Assembly: GCF_029873475.1 (NCBI RefSeq)
Contig: NZ_CP123499.1
Location: 1,922,001-1,986,000 of the forward strand
Reading direction: 5' to 3'
DNA length: 64,000 bases
Source: Arsenophonus sp. aPb
GTDB taxonomy: Bacteria > Pseudomonadota > Gammaproteobacteria > Enterobacterales > Enterobacteriaceae
Shown: in pieces, positions 1-12,500 of the stretch
How positions within the stretch are numbered: position 1 is the stretch's first letter
How the letters are laid out: every line of letters starts with the position of its first letter
Made by a program: the position numbers and the translations under genes
Notes under the pieces: model-generated
Told to the model about the DNA's origin: nothing
What the model saw: the letters and a program-made list of their open reading frames with translations, nothing else
The model's database searches: none

Positions 1-642
1 AACACCCCCATTACCATTTAATATATTATCTTTATTATTAGCTAAAATAAAATCTTGCTTATTTTTTATTCCAATAACATTTTCAAAATTGACTAAATCT
101 GCATGAATACCCGTCTTATTCCGATTATCAATTAACAATTGCATATCGTCAAAATTAGTAAAAAATGGTTGATTAAGAAATCTTAAAGAGCCTCCCTGTT
201 GCAGATTAATAAATGTTCCTGTTAAAGAAAGCTTTACATTAGGCCCAGTGTATTTGCCATCACTCTCTAATGATATATTATTAAAATAAAGAGGTAATTG
301 AGCAATAATTAAAGTATCATTACCGTCATCGGCGTTAAAATATTTATATTCCTTTTCACCTATTTTTTCGCTTGATAAAATAAAAGTATCATCTTGTTTG
401 CCACCAATAAATATTTTATGACCACTATAAGATAGAAAACGATTTCTTACCTCAGCTAAGCCAACGATAATATCGTCACCATTACCCAAATTAAAATTAA
501 CGCCGGTAATTTCTCTTTTCAAACCACCTTTCATTAAATAATCTTGTAAATTTTCATAAATAAATTCAGGTTGATTACTGCCAGCTAATGAATAAATAGC
601 ACTTGTATTTGAAAATATATAATTATCTAAATAAGGCCTATT
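1..642 (-). pseudogene. In-frame C-terminal tail of toxin A (RTX-like), cut off by a stop codon and by the window edge
   Basis: Reading the minus strand straight through the TAA at 643-645, the same frame stays open to base 1 (214 codons, no further stop). The translation matches the corresponding part of the paralogous toxin B: NRPYLDNY against NQPYFNQN just after the stop, then GNGDDIIVG, KIFIGG and NKDNILNGNGGV against GNEKDNILNGRGGV. These Gly/Asp-rich stretches resemble RTX calcium-binding repeats. The tail is therefore the rest of toxin A, separated by one nonsense codon and not by a frameshift. Whether it is ever translated cannot be told from sequence. The gene continues beyond the window. 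Confidence 0.8.
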
Positions 643-3600
643 TTATAATAACTTAATTAAATTATCATGCTCTCTGTTTAGCATAATAATTTCATTATCA
701 CCCTGTACATCAATCGGTATGTAAGTTTTAAGTTTAGCTGATTCTACTAAATAACGCTCTGGATATTGAGCAATAATTCTTCTGATCTCTTCAGCAGTAA
801 ATTCTCGCTTGCTATCTTCACTAACTTGTTCAAGGTGTTGCTGTTTCCATAAATTGATCGATAAGGAAAGAAAACTTAAGTCATTTTTTAAATATTCTAG
901 ATCATATTGAATAGATCGTTGCTTATTTTTTAATAAATAAAGATTTGTCTGTTTATCAAATAAATGGTAACAAGGTAATTCAACAATTTTATCTTCTTCT
1001 GTAACAGAAATACTAAGGTTAAAGCCAGCGGGTTTTAGCACATTAATAAATAGATCTTTTTCATTTTGTATTTTATAAGCCTTGAGCGCACTGGCTGTTT
1101 GTTGCTTTAATAGTTTATTACGCACTGAATAACCCGCTTGCAGTCCTAAGGCAGCATTCAATCCGGTTTGAAACTCTTCCATAGCTGTTAATTGAACATT
1201 AGCTTTGATCCTTTCAACAGTCCGGTATGCGTTATAAAACATACCAGTTAGCATTAAACCGGCTCCAATAGCAACCCCTATGGGACCTGCTGATGAAGCA
1301 CCAGTCAGCATAGCCAATGCACTGCTAATACTAACGCCCGCACTTAGTAGCGATATTGTACCGTTAACTATTAAATCTTGCCGTATTGCCGGATCAGTTT
1401 CATAGTTTAATTGACTAAAATTTTCATAGGCGTAATAAAAATCGAAGCCACTAGCGGCAATATTAATCCCCATTGATAATTTGGCGGCAAACAGATTAGC
1501 GCTATACCTCATTCCTGTTATCTGTGATACAGATTTTAATAATAGCGGTTGTAAAATTTCAGCACCGAAATTTACGATACCAGAACTCCAGGCAATAATA
1601 AGGTTTTTTTCAATATGCTGACGTTCACTAGCAGAAAGTTGAGAATTATTTAAATAACTTAATGTTGTCTGAGTCGATGACACCAATTGGATAATATTCA
1701 TCAATTGAGTAAGATTAGAAACTTTATTCAATATGTGAGAATAACGCGGTAATCCAGCTATATAGACTTTCAAATTTTGCCATAATTTTCTATTTTTTAA
1801 CTGCGGTTCATCATAAGTATTGATATCGGTTAGATGAGCAATGGCAACAGAATAATCATTTAAATCACTATTTGTTAATAATATATCTTGCTGATTAGGT
1901 AATAATTTTATTTTTTGTTTAATAAATTTTATAATATCAATATGTTCCTTGGTTCCCTGAAAAAAAATCAAATAATCATTAAGCTTTTCAGCATCAAATT
2001 TTATTTTTGTTTGCCAATTAGCAATATTTCTAATAGCAAATGATGAAATAGGTCTATCTTCTATATGAGCACCGGCTTGTTGTAATGTCTGTAATGAAAT
2101 ATTACTGTCAGCTATTGTTATATTGGTTTGAATTGTCAATGTACTTTCATCAATAGCGACTGTATCAATTAAGTTTTTTCCTTTTGTTTTAATGAGTAAA
2201 CTGTCAGTAATTTTTTGTAGTTTAAATGGCTCATTTAAAGCTGCCTCTTTTGTTAGTCCCATGAACTTATAACGTTTATAATTATTATTATCAATTACAA
2301 TATCACCAGTAAGATAATTTCGAATATAAGAAATAACTTCGCTATCTATATTCGCTTGGGCGAGCTGGTTTATTTTTATTTCACCCATTCGCGGATCAAA
2401 TATTTTACACTGATAATAACCATCACCATTATCTGCAATAATAATGGTAAACACCACATGATTAATACTTAACTGATATTTTCCTATCGGTTCACTTGCT
2501 AAACTGGCAGAAAAAGTTAATTTTTGTTGATCTGCTAATATGCCCTTATCATCAGCAATATAAACAGTCAAATCAACAAGTTCATTAAAATTATTTAAAA
2601 ATTGCTGTTCACTAATTGATAGTTTTCTTTTACTAGAAATTTCAATTAAATCACGATGATATTGCCATACTCGATTTAGATCATTGGTATTATTAGAAGT
2701 TAATGCATAAAATAGTCCTATATACTTGCCTAAATTTATATTTTTCTCAAAATAAAAAGCATGTAACAAGGGTTTTATGGTTACATTAGGATTTTCCTGG
2801 GTTATTTTAATTAATGATAGAATATTATTAAAATAATATTGATGCCATTGTTGACTTCTTATTAATGACTCTTTTAATGGTAATTGATGAAGTTCGCTTC
2901 TTTCATCAATAGCAGTAAGTTCAGTTAATGACTTATGTAGCTGATTTAATTGCTGAGGATCATTTATCAACAGCATTAAAGCACCAATATCTAGCGAGCC
3001 ATCAGTACGAGAATATAATTCCGTCAGTAGACTCTTTGAATAATCGCTAAGATAATTAACGGTTTCTGGGCGATAATAAATACTTTCTAGCAAGATATTA
3101 ATATTACTTACCTTTACATTTAATGCTTCATTATCATTAATTGAAAATATTTTTTGCCATTGCTCAGAAGCATCCGGCTGCTGATCGATATTGTGTAAAA
3201 AATAATTATTAACTTTACGACTAATTATCGGATCATAGTTGATTTTTTTTATCCTATTAGTTATTAAATTACCATCTTGATCTAATAGGTATTTATTTAA
3301 ATAATCTTGATAATTTTCAAAATCACTATCAATATCAATATTTTCCTTGGCTATATCCATTAACAAAGCATGTGTAATATTAAAGTTATTATAAAATAGT
3401 TGTTTATTAGCTTGATTATATCTAAACTTGGGTAATTTATTACTACTCACTAAATGAAAATATTCAGCGACACCATCAGTTGATGGTATAGGAAAAGGAT
3501 CTAAGTTTATTTGGTAAGTGCTAACAGTGGTATTGATATTTTTTTGCACTAATTTTATGGCTAGCTGACTGGCAATGGCTGAAACATCATACGGATTTGA

Positions 3601-6357
3601 TAATTTACCTAATGCCTTTTTATTAAAAAAGCTAATTTCTTTTGGTATAGTTAATAAATGTTGTTTATGGATATTATCTATTACATCAACTAAATTTTCT
3701 ACTGTCATGCCTTCAAATAAGAAATTTGCATCATGCTGTTCAATATTCCCTAATAAAATCCATTTATCAGCAGCGATATTTTTAAGTTTATCCAACTGGC
3801 CATACTCTAAAATAATTGTCTTTAACTGTTTATCTACCTGAAAAATAAAGCTATCATCTGGATTTTCACTCGCTAATAATTCAGCCTGTTGGCGATATTT
3901 TTCCTGTGCTGCAAAGCGAAAAATAATTTTTTTAACAGAATTTTTATCGACTTTATATAAGTTTTGATCTATTGCTTCATGGTTGACGGTTTTCCATAAA
4001 GGCGTATCAAAAATTTTTTGGTTATATAATTTTTCTAAGAAACCATTAACATTAAAACCACCGTAAATAGCTCTTGTTTCATACATATAATCAACAAATA
4101 AATGATATGCTCGACTATCTAAAGCAACTAATTTTAATAAATCAATATCTAATTTACCATTAGGTAGGTAAAAATATTGCTTTATATAATCGCTATTTTT
4201 AATAATATCACTATCCAATGAAATATTACCTAAATTAATTTCTCTTAAAATATAATTAATTAATATTTCATTATTAATTTGTATACCCATCGGAGAAATT
4301 TCTTTATTAAAAATAGTTTTGTAATATCTGGCATCCTTACGGCTACTTTCATACTCATTTAAATAAACTATTCTTCTGCCATTACGACTAATATGTAAAT
4401 CTTTAGTATAAGCAGTTATTATTGAGCTAAATCCTTCATGCCAAAGCTGTTGGCTAATATCTAAGGCAAAATTATCTTCTATCCTTACTTGGCCTAATTT
4501 ACAACCCAGCAAAACTATTTTTTCAGGCTCACTATTATTAAATTCATTTTGTTTTAACTCTTTTAATTTAGCGACAATATATTGCGTAGTTTTTCTGGCA
4601 AAGGTTCTTTTTTTAGTTGTGCGATCAATTCTGCCATGACCAATAAGAAACCATCGCGTTCGTTCACCAGCTACTTTATTAATATCACCATAAGCAACTC
4701 TATAACGATCATGCTCAAGATCATATTGAATGACGGTGGTCAAATCTGGATGCTTACCAATTAAATAGGCAACTGACCTGCTAACAATTTCGTCACCTTC
4801 CAATTGAATAATCACATTATGACGATAATTTGTTTCTGCTAATCTTTTTCTTTCTGCACCAGTATGTGACGGAATTTTTTCCGGATTTATTTTTGGATCC
4901 CACCATGCATCAAAAGCAATAGCATCATCCGAACCTAAAGATTCATCATTATGCATTTGCAAAATGTCTACTGGTATACTTTCAAGCACAAATTCTGTAA
5001 CAAGTTCTTTATCTCCGCCATAATTAATTTTAGAAACAAGACATTTATTATTATTTATAGTTAAATTAATATTATCATTTTTTAATTTTAAGATATTTTT
5101 ATACTGCTCTGTTATAATTTCTAAAATCTGATCAGAATTTAGCGAATTGATATTTAATTTTATGGATTTATAATTTTCACTCTCATCAATCAGAATCATG
5201 TCTGTCTTGCCAATTTCTGCATTAAATTGCTTAAACAGCAATTTTATATTGGGGGAAAGATAGAAAACACTCTGCTCTTCGCAAAGTATTTTGGTCGTCG
5301 TTATACTTACTAAATCACTATCAACTATTGGAAAAACATTGCTTTTATTTATTACATCACTATTTTCTAACTCTATAACAGAACTAATATAAAAATTTTT
5401 ATCATAAGTTAAAAAATTATAAATATCCGTTCTTTTTTTTACGATATATATTAAAAATTGTTTAAATTCTTCTGGTTCATTAAAGTAAATAATGCCATAA
5501 TTAGGATCAAAAAAAGCATATTTTAATAATCCAGTTTCTTTATTTTTATCAATAACAATTGCCATCATATGGTTTTCAGAAGAGAATTCTAAATAAAGAT
5601 TATTACTAACATCCTCTTTATCAATATACTTTTCAATAAAGTCGTCAAATTTTATATCATTTAATATACCATTTCCTTCATTTCTGTTAATTGTTAAACC
5701 TCTATCATTATAATAATTCATATATCCAGTAAGATATTTTTTCTTTAATTCTAGATAAATTTTATATATAGCTAGTTTGAAATTATCAAGATCTTTATCC
5801 TGTATATTAATTCTGCGCTGAATTTCTATTATAAATTCTTTAAACCAGAATCTTTCTAAAAATTGTGGATTTGTTTTAGCTTCAAATTCAACCATTCTGG
5901 CAAAATAATCATGCATATTTTCATTTTCATTTATTGTTGGCCATAAATGATAACTTGGCTGATAATTTGCCATTTCATATAAATCAAAAGATAATCTTTG
6001 CCTGCCAATCAAATCAATAAATAGAAGATTTAATTTTTCTTTAGCATGTAATTGTCTGGCCTTATGCCTGGCTTTAACATAAGGAGGATCATAACTTTCT
6101 ACTTCTGAATCAATTGTTTTAATTAATTTCTGTATACCGATAATATATTTTTCACCTTGTTCTAAGCCACCTTCGCGAACTTGGGTTAAATAGGCTGAAC
6201 TTAATGCTAAACAGATACCGGTTATTTCCTTTGCAACACTCGGATCGTTATATGAAATAAATTTATTAGCTATATGTTCAAAGCGTTCTTTAGAAGCTTC
6301 AAAAATATATTTTTGTTGTGAAAAACCAGGTTTAAATTGATATTTTTTTTTAGGCAT
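643..6357 (-). CDS. Toxin A: C58 (YopT-like) + C80 autoprotease + TcdA/TcdB-type pore-forming toxin, prematurely stopped
   Basis: Large multidomain toxin-like protein, 1904 aa from the start chosen here. The ATG at 6357 is preferred because it has AAGGA seven bases upstream and aligns with the start of toxin B; an in-frame ATG at 6405 lacks a ribosome site. Domains, in this numbering: YopT/C58-like protease, about 30-300, with a candidate triad C49 (TGICLALS), H263 (NHMMAIVI) and D284 (FFDPNYG); C80 protease, about 512-680, with H574 (LIGHGR) and C619 (LLGCKLG), the 45-residue spacing seen in C. difficile TcdB; a C80-like repeat, about 810-925, with both catalytic positions lost; a second FDPRMGEI segment near 1290-1330; a long hydrophobic Gly/Ala region near 1655-1712 like the TcdA/TcdB pore-forming domain. 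C80 domains process toxins inside host cells after inositol phosphate binding; that role here is inferred. No N-terminal signal peptide or glycosyltransferase domain is visible. It ends at TAA 643-645, before the RTX-like tail. Confidence 0.85.
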   Translation of the reverse strand: MPKKKYQFKPGFSQQKYIFEASKERFEHIANKFISYNDPSVAKEITGICLALSSAYLTQVREGGLEQGEKYIIGIQKLIKTIDSEVESYDPPYVKARHKARQLHAKEKLNLLFIDLIGRQRLSFDLYEMANYQPSYHLWPTINENENMHDYFARMVEFEAKTNPQFLERFWFKEFIIEIQRRINIQDKDLDNFKLAIYKIYLELKKKYLTGYMNYYNDRGLTINRNEGNGILNDIKFDDFIEKYIDKEDVSNNLYLEFSSENHMMAIVIDKNKETGLLKYAFFDPNYGIIYFNEPEEFKQFLIYIVKKRTDIYNFLTYDKNFYISSVIELENSDVINKSNVFPIVDSDLVSITTTKILCEEQSVFYLSPNIKLLFKQFNAEIGKTDMILIDESENYKSIKLNINSLNSDQILEIITEQYKNILKLKNDNINLTINNNKCLVSKINYGGDKELVTEFVLESIPVDILQMHNDESLGSDDAIAFDAWWDPKINPEKIPSHTGAERKRLAETNYRHNVIIQLEGDEIVSRSVAYLIGKHPDLTTVIQYDLEHDRYRVAYGDINKVAGERTRWFLIGHGRIDRTTKKRTFARKTTQYIVAKLKELKQNEFNNSEPEKIVLLGCKLGQVRIEDNFALDISQQLWHEGFSSIITAYTKDLHISRNGRRIVYLNEYESSRKDARYYKTIFNKEISPMGIQINNEILINYILREINLGNISLDSDIIKNSDYIKQYFYLPNGKLDIDLLKLVALDSRAYHLFVDYMYETRAIYGGFNVNGFLEKLYNQKIFDTPLWKTVNHEAIDQNLYKVDKNSVKKIIFRFAAQEKYRQQAELLASENPDDSFIFQVDKQLKTIILEYGQLDKLKNIAADKWILLGNIEQHDANFLFEGMTVENLVDVIDNIHKQHLLTIPKEISFFNKKALGKLSNPYDVSAIASQLAIKLVQKNINTTVSTYQINLDPFPIPSTDGVAEYFHLVSSNKLPKFRYNQANKQLFYNNFNITHALLMDIAKENIDIDSDFENYQDYLNKYLLDQDGNLITNRIKKINYDPIISRKVNNYFLHNIDQQPDASEQWQKIFSINDNEALNVKVSNINILLESIYYRPETVNYLSDYSKSLLTELYSRTDGSLDIGALMLLINDPQQLNQLHKSLTELTAIDERSELHQLPLKESLIRSQQWHQYYFNNILSLIKITQENPNVTIKPLLHAFYFEKNINLGKYIGLFYALTSNNTNDLNRVWQYHRDLIEISSKRKLSISEQQFLNNFNELVDLTVYIADDKGILADQQKLTFSASLASEPIGKYQLSINHVVFTIIIADNGDGYYQCKIFDPRMGEIKINQLAQANIDSEVISYIRNYLTGDIVIDNNNYKRYKFMGLTKEAALNEPFKLQKITDSLLIKTKGKNLIDTVAIDESTLTIQTNITIADSNISLQTLQQAGAHIEDRPISSFAIRNIANWQTKIKFDAEKLNDYLIFFQGTKEHIDIIKFIKQKIKLLPNQQDILLTNSDLNDYSVAIAHLTDINTYDEPQLKNRKLWQNLKVYIAGLPRYSHILNKVSNLTQLMNIIQLVSSTQTTLSYLNNSQLSASERQHIEKNLIIAWSSGIVNFGAEILQPLLLKSVSQITGMRYSANLFAAKLSMGINIAASGFDFYYAYENFSQLNYETDPAIRQDLIVNGTISLLSAGVSISSALAMLTGASSAGPIGVAIGAGLMLTGMFYNAYRTVERIKANVQLTAMEEFQTGLNAALGLQAGYSVRNKLLKQQTASALKAYKIQNEKDLFINVLKPAGFNLSISVTEEDKIVELPCYHLFDKQTNLYLLKNKQRSIQYDLEYLKNDLSFLSLSINLWKQQHLEQVSEDSKREFTAEEIRRIIAQYPERYLVESAKLKTYIPIDVQGDNEIIMLNREHDNLIKLL

Positions 6358-6500
6358 AATAAATTCCTTATCGCTTAATTTTAAAATTTCATGAATGAAA
6401 TCCATTTCAATATAATATTTATAAAAAATTTTGCTTTAAGTTTATTTAATAAAACTTTTATTTAGTGACAATATTTACTTTAAATATTTAGTTATTATAT

Positions 6501-9500
6501 TTAATTAATTTTAGCATATTGAAACATTTGATTAATAAAATCTCTTTCATGCACAGTCAAAGAGAAAGGTTGAGATTGATTATTTTTTTGCTGAAAAGAA
6601 GATGCCATCTCAATTAATAAAGCGATATCTTTTTCATCAAATAAAATATCACTATTGGAAGTTGTATTAATTTCAAGCAGGTCTTTATATTTTTCATAAT
6701 CATAAATAGTTATTTTATTATTATTATTAAGCGATGATATAACTAAATTATTATCTGGATAATTAAATACAGCACTACCACCTAAACCTTGAATAAAAAT
6801 TTTATTATTCCCTTCATTGAGAAATACATTTATATCACCTGTACCATGATTTATCGCTAAAACATTATTTCCTTTACCGGCATCAATAATATTATTACCT
6901 TGAGTTGATATAATAATATCATTACCATCACCGGTTGAAATAATATCATTCCCATCGCCATCAACAACCATATTATCACCACTTTTAGCGGTAATAATAT
7001 CATTGCCGTCACCTGCTATAATAATTTTTCCCGTTTCACTCATATCGGTTAATATATCATTACCTGCTGATAAGTTAACTTTTATAATTTGAGAATAACC
7101 TTTAGGATAAAAAATATTGTCATCAAATTCTGACGGTGTCTGTACTGTGGCACAAGGCGTAATTTGATATTTATTGTCTTGATAATTAATAAAAAAATAT
7201 TGGTTATTTTTATCTAAAAGATATATTTTACCATAAAAATCGCCTAAATTATTAACAAATTTAATTTGTGCTAGTTGAGATGAGGCTTGATAAGATAAAC
7301 AATTTCCCTCAAAAATAAAATCATAACCACTATACTCTTTCACTGCAATAATAAAAATATCTCCATTTGTAAATGAATCATTAATTTCTTTAAAATCAAA
7401 GATAATACTATCGTTTATTTTATCTGTACTAGCCAAATCATCAAGCAAATAAATATCGATACCGTGTGAAAAATAGATATAATTATTTTTTTTAATTGAA
7501 GTAAAATGATTGTTATATTTATCACCATGAAAAATAGCATGTTGATAATTATTAATTGCAATGATAGGTTTAAGGGTAGCGGGTAATAAATAATTTTTAT
7601 GGTGATTTTTTATACCATTTTGCGTTAAATTAATCTCAATTTTATTAATATTGTTGTCTGTATTAAATTTATCTAGTTTATCAAAATAGATTGTTTCAAA
7701 TATTTTTTCTGGCGTGTTCTGTTTGGTTAGCTTTGGTGGTAGGCATAAAGTTAATAAGAAACCATCCATTGTCTGTAATAGATATTCATGATTAAGTATA
7801 AACTCGTCATTACCTAAACTTATATAAGCATTTTTTAATCTTACATCGATAATACTTTGTTTAACTTCACCATTAATTAATTCTTTATCTGATAATATTT
7901 GTAGATAAATATCAGTATCAACTAATTTAACTTCTATAATTTCATCTAATTTATAATTAAAAGCAACGACACTTCTATTCTCTTTCTCAATTTCATCAAT
8001 AACAATATTGGCATTAAAATCATAACCCAATTTTAAGCCAATTTTATTGCTATCTAAATTTTGCCATTTTTCATTATCAGGATCCCAATAATAGCTTTGT
8101 TCATTCCAGGGGAGCTCTTCTTGATAATTCAACCAATTATAACGCTCTATAATATATGTATCTGCTCCTTCACCACCATTTGCGTAACCATTATTTAATA
8201 TCAATGTATCTTTTCCTGCCTGACCATAAATAATATCAACACCACCACGTCCATTTAATATGTTATCTTTTTCATTACCTAAGATTAAATCTTGACTATG
8301 TTTACTACCCATAACATTCTCTATATTAATAAAATCTACTAAAACTTCCGTTGCGTAGTTTTTTCTTATTAATGCTGGTACATTGGCAAAATCATCAATA
8401 TAGTTTTCGCTTAAATACTTCAATTCACCCTGTGGTAAATTAATATACGCTCCTACTACTTTTGTCAGATTATTAACTGGCTGTGTGGGATTATCATCTG
8501 TGACTGATTGATAATAAGGTAATAGCTCAACAGATAATGTATCATTTCCTCTATTACCATCGAAATACTTATTTTCATTTACTGTTATTTTGTCAAATAA
8601 TAGAATAAATAGATCATCAAGCTCACCACCAATAAATATTTTTTTACCATTACCACAAATAAACTGATTTTTAACTACCTGAGAACCAACAATCGCATCA
8701 TCACCATTGGCTAAATTATAGCTAATACCAGTTATAAAATTTATTAAATTTTTCTTTGATAAAAATTTTTGCAAACTTTCATTAAAATATTGTATTTGAT
8801 TATTATTTGGTATTGAATAAATAGCGTTTACTGCCTTGACACTAGCTAAATTTTGATTAAAATAAGGTTGATTAGCCAAAAGTCTAATAACATGATTATA
8901 TTTGTTACTAAATAATATTATTTCGTCTGATGGCTGGTAAGAAACGGGTATATAAGTTTTTATTTTAGCTAATTCTATCTGATAACGATTAGGATGTTGC
9001 GCTATAATTTTTTCTATTTCTTGTTTAGTAAATTTGCGCTTTATCGTCTCTAGTACTTCATCAAGATGCTGTTGTTTCCACAAATTTAGCGGTAAGGAGA
9101 CAATATTCAAATCATGTTTTAAATATTGAAGATCATATTGATAATGATTATATTTTTGTTCTGTCAGATAACGATTATTGTGGTTATCAAATAAATGATA
9201 TAGCAGTAACTCAGCAATATTCTCTTCTTCCTGGCGGATAATACTCAAATTATAGCCGGCTGGTTGTAATACTTGTTTAAAAAAGTTTTCCTCATTTTGT
9301 TGTCGATAAAGCTTTAACTGACTGGCAGTCTGTTGCTGTAGTAACTTATTTTGGATCGAATAGATAGGTCGCAATCCTAATATTGAACCAATAGCTAACT
9401 GAAATTTCTCATGGCTAGTAAGGGCAATTTTTTCTTCTACGCGTTCAATGAGTCGGTAAGCATTATAAAACATACCACCTAACATCAATCCTGTGCCTAT

Positions 9501-12500
9501 AAGCACCCCTAACGGTCCAGCGGTTGATGATCCTGCCATGATAGCCAAGGCTGCAGAGGCACTAACACCAGCATTAATTAATGATAAAATGCCATTAACC
9601 AGCAAATCTTGCCTGATTGCCGGATCTTGTTCATTTTCTAACTGACTAAAATTTTCATAGGCGTAGTAAAGATCAAATCCAGTTGCAGCAATTGTCAGGC
9701 CGGCATTAACCCGATTAGCAAACATGCTGGCATTACTAAATGAACCACTTACTTTATAAGCCGCTTTTAACAATACGGGTTGCAAAGCCTGAACACTAAA
9801 ATTCGTTATATTGGCAGCCCAGGCTACAATTAGGTTATTCTCTAATACCTGCCGTTCATCATCAGACAAATTATCACTATTAAGTTGCATAGTGACAGAT
9901 TGCGTTGCAGTAACTAATTGGATCAAACTGAATAACGGCATGGTATTAGCAAGTTTATTAACTAATAGTGCATAGCGAGGCAAATGAGATATGCCTTTTT
10001 GCAAACTTAATTGCAAATTTTTATCGGCAAATTGTTGACTATTATATTGCTCGATATAAGCAAAGCGCTGCATAATTACAGCAAGATCGTTCAAATTATC
10101 ACTATTAATAAATAGATCTGTATAATTGTTGGTTGCATTAATTTTCGCTTTTAAAATTTTAATTAAGTTAATATTATTTTGACTGCCTTGATAAAAACTA
10201 AGGTAATCATTTAAAGCTACCACATCAAAACGTATTTTTTTCTGCCAATCAGTAACGTTCCTAATTGAGAATAAGGATATTTTTTTCTGATCAATATATG
10301 CGCCAGCCTGCTGTAAAATAGCAAGTGGAATAACAATGTCATCAATTTTAACTGAAACTTGGCTTTCTTGTTGATTTAGCGGTAATTGTACTATTAATCT
10401 CGCTAAATTAGCATACAAGATGTCATCATGCTTTATTTCATATAATTTAATGCGATAGTTATTGTGCTGTTCCTTTTTAATACCCAACATCTCATAACGA
10501 TGATATTTTTTATTATCAATAATAATTTCATCATCAAGATAGGTTTTCATAAAATATAGAATATCTTTATATACACTATCTTTTTGAATAAAATCTAATC
10601 TTATTTCTCCCATTTTCGGATCATAAATTTTGCAACTGTAAAAATCATCATTTTTATCCTGCACTAAAATAGTAAAAATATTATTATTTATATCTAACTG
10701 ATATTTACCTATTGATAATTTCACTAATTGATTAATATTTTTTTCATTCACAATTTTCTTTTGTGTAAAAAGATAATTGATACGATTAAATACAGAATTA
10801 ACATTTGCTAAGAACTGTTGTTCTTCATAAGTTAACGCTCGTTTTCGAGAAAATTCTAATAAACTATGATGGTATTGTAATAACTGAGTTAACTTTTCAA
10901 TATCATTTTCATTATAAGCATATAATAATGCTAGATTTCTTCCCAATTGACTATTCATTTGGTAATAAAAAGAATGAGGCATAGGATTTATAGCTATGTT
11001 AAACATGGGAAGAGATTTTTTATCAATTCTGTTAGCTAAACTTATTATATTACTTAAATAGTAATTATGCCATTGCTGGCTTTTTTTTAAGGCGTGCTGC
11101 AAACTTAATTGACTAATTTCACTTCGTTCATCGATACCAGCCAGTTCTATTAATGATATTTTTAAATTCTCTAATGATTGATGATTATGAATTAATATCA
11201 TTAACTCTTTCATATCTATTATTCCATTTGGATAGGAGAATAGTTGAGATAATAGATATTTAGAGTAAGGACTAAGATAGTTAATTATTTCAGGACGATA
11301 GGCAATATTTTCTAATACTATTTTTGCATCATAGGCTTGTTGTTGTATAGTGGGTAAGTCATTATTTAAAAAAAACTTACGCCACTCAATAAGTTTCTGA
11401 GTACCAATATATTTATTCTGTTCAAAATAATTATTAATTTTTTTATTAATAATAGGATCAAATTTAATTTGATCTATTTTTTTTATATCTAATAAATCGT
11501 TTTCCTCAACCAAATAGCTGTGTAAATGATAGGCATATTTATAACTTTGATTATTAAGATCAATTTTGTCTGTCACAATATCCATTAACAAACTTTGTTC
11601 AATAGGAATATTATTGAGATATAATTGTTTTATTTCATTATTATAATTAAATCGATATAATTTTTTATGATCAGCAGCAAGCACATAATGTTCATTTATA
11701 TATTGTGATGAAAACCATGGTAACTGAACATTTTCTTGCTGATAAGTTGATACAGTACTATTTATGGCTCTTTTTGCTAAATTTATTGCCGTTTCACTGG
11801 CAATACCAGTAGGATCATAAGGATTAGCAAGTTGTCCTAAGCCTTGCTGAGAAAAGAAACAAACTTCAGCCGGAATATTTAGACCAAAATACAGCTTTAC
11901 TTCACTAAGGGTATCTACTAATTTAGCTGATGTCATTCCTTCGAGTAGAGATTGTTCCTCATACGTCACAATATTACCTAATAATAGCCATTTTTTAATT
12001 TCGGTATTATTTAATTTTTTTAAATCACCATATTCTAAAATTGCTTTATTTGAATCTTTATCTATTTGGAAAATAAAAGTATTTTCTGGATTATACTTAG
12101 CTATTAACTCAGCCTGTAGACGAAATTTTTTATCGCCAGAAAAACGAAAGATTATTTGTGAGCTATTTTTATTAACTATTTCTGCTGATTGACTTTTTAT
12201 ATTTTCAGCATTCACTTTCGGCCATAATGGCACATTAGAAATATTTTCACTATTTAACTTATCAATTAATAAACCAATATCATAGTTATTATTAATTCGA
12301 TTATAGTTAGAAAAATAATCAGTGAATATTTTATATGCCTGGTTATCATAAGCAATTATTTTTAGCAAATCTAAATTTAACTTGCCATCAAAATAATGAA
12401 AATATTGACTAAGATAATTACCATAACGATTTGTTATGCTTGATAACGAAACATCGCCAGCATGTATTTGTCGTAAAAGATATAAAATTAAAGCTTCACC

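Noticed and set aside
6358..6405. Upstream ATG of toxin A as the start
   Set aside because: No ribosome site, and the extra 16 residues have no match in toxin B; the ATG at 6357 has both.
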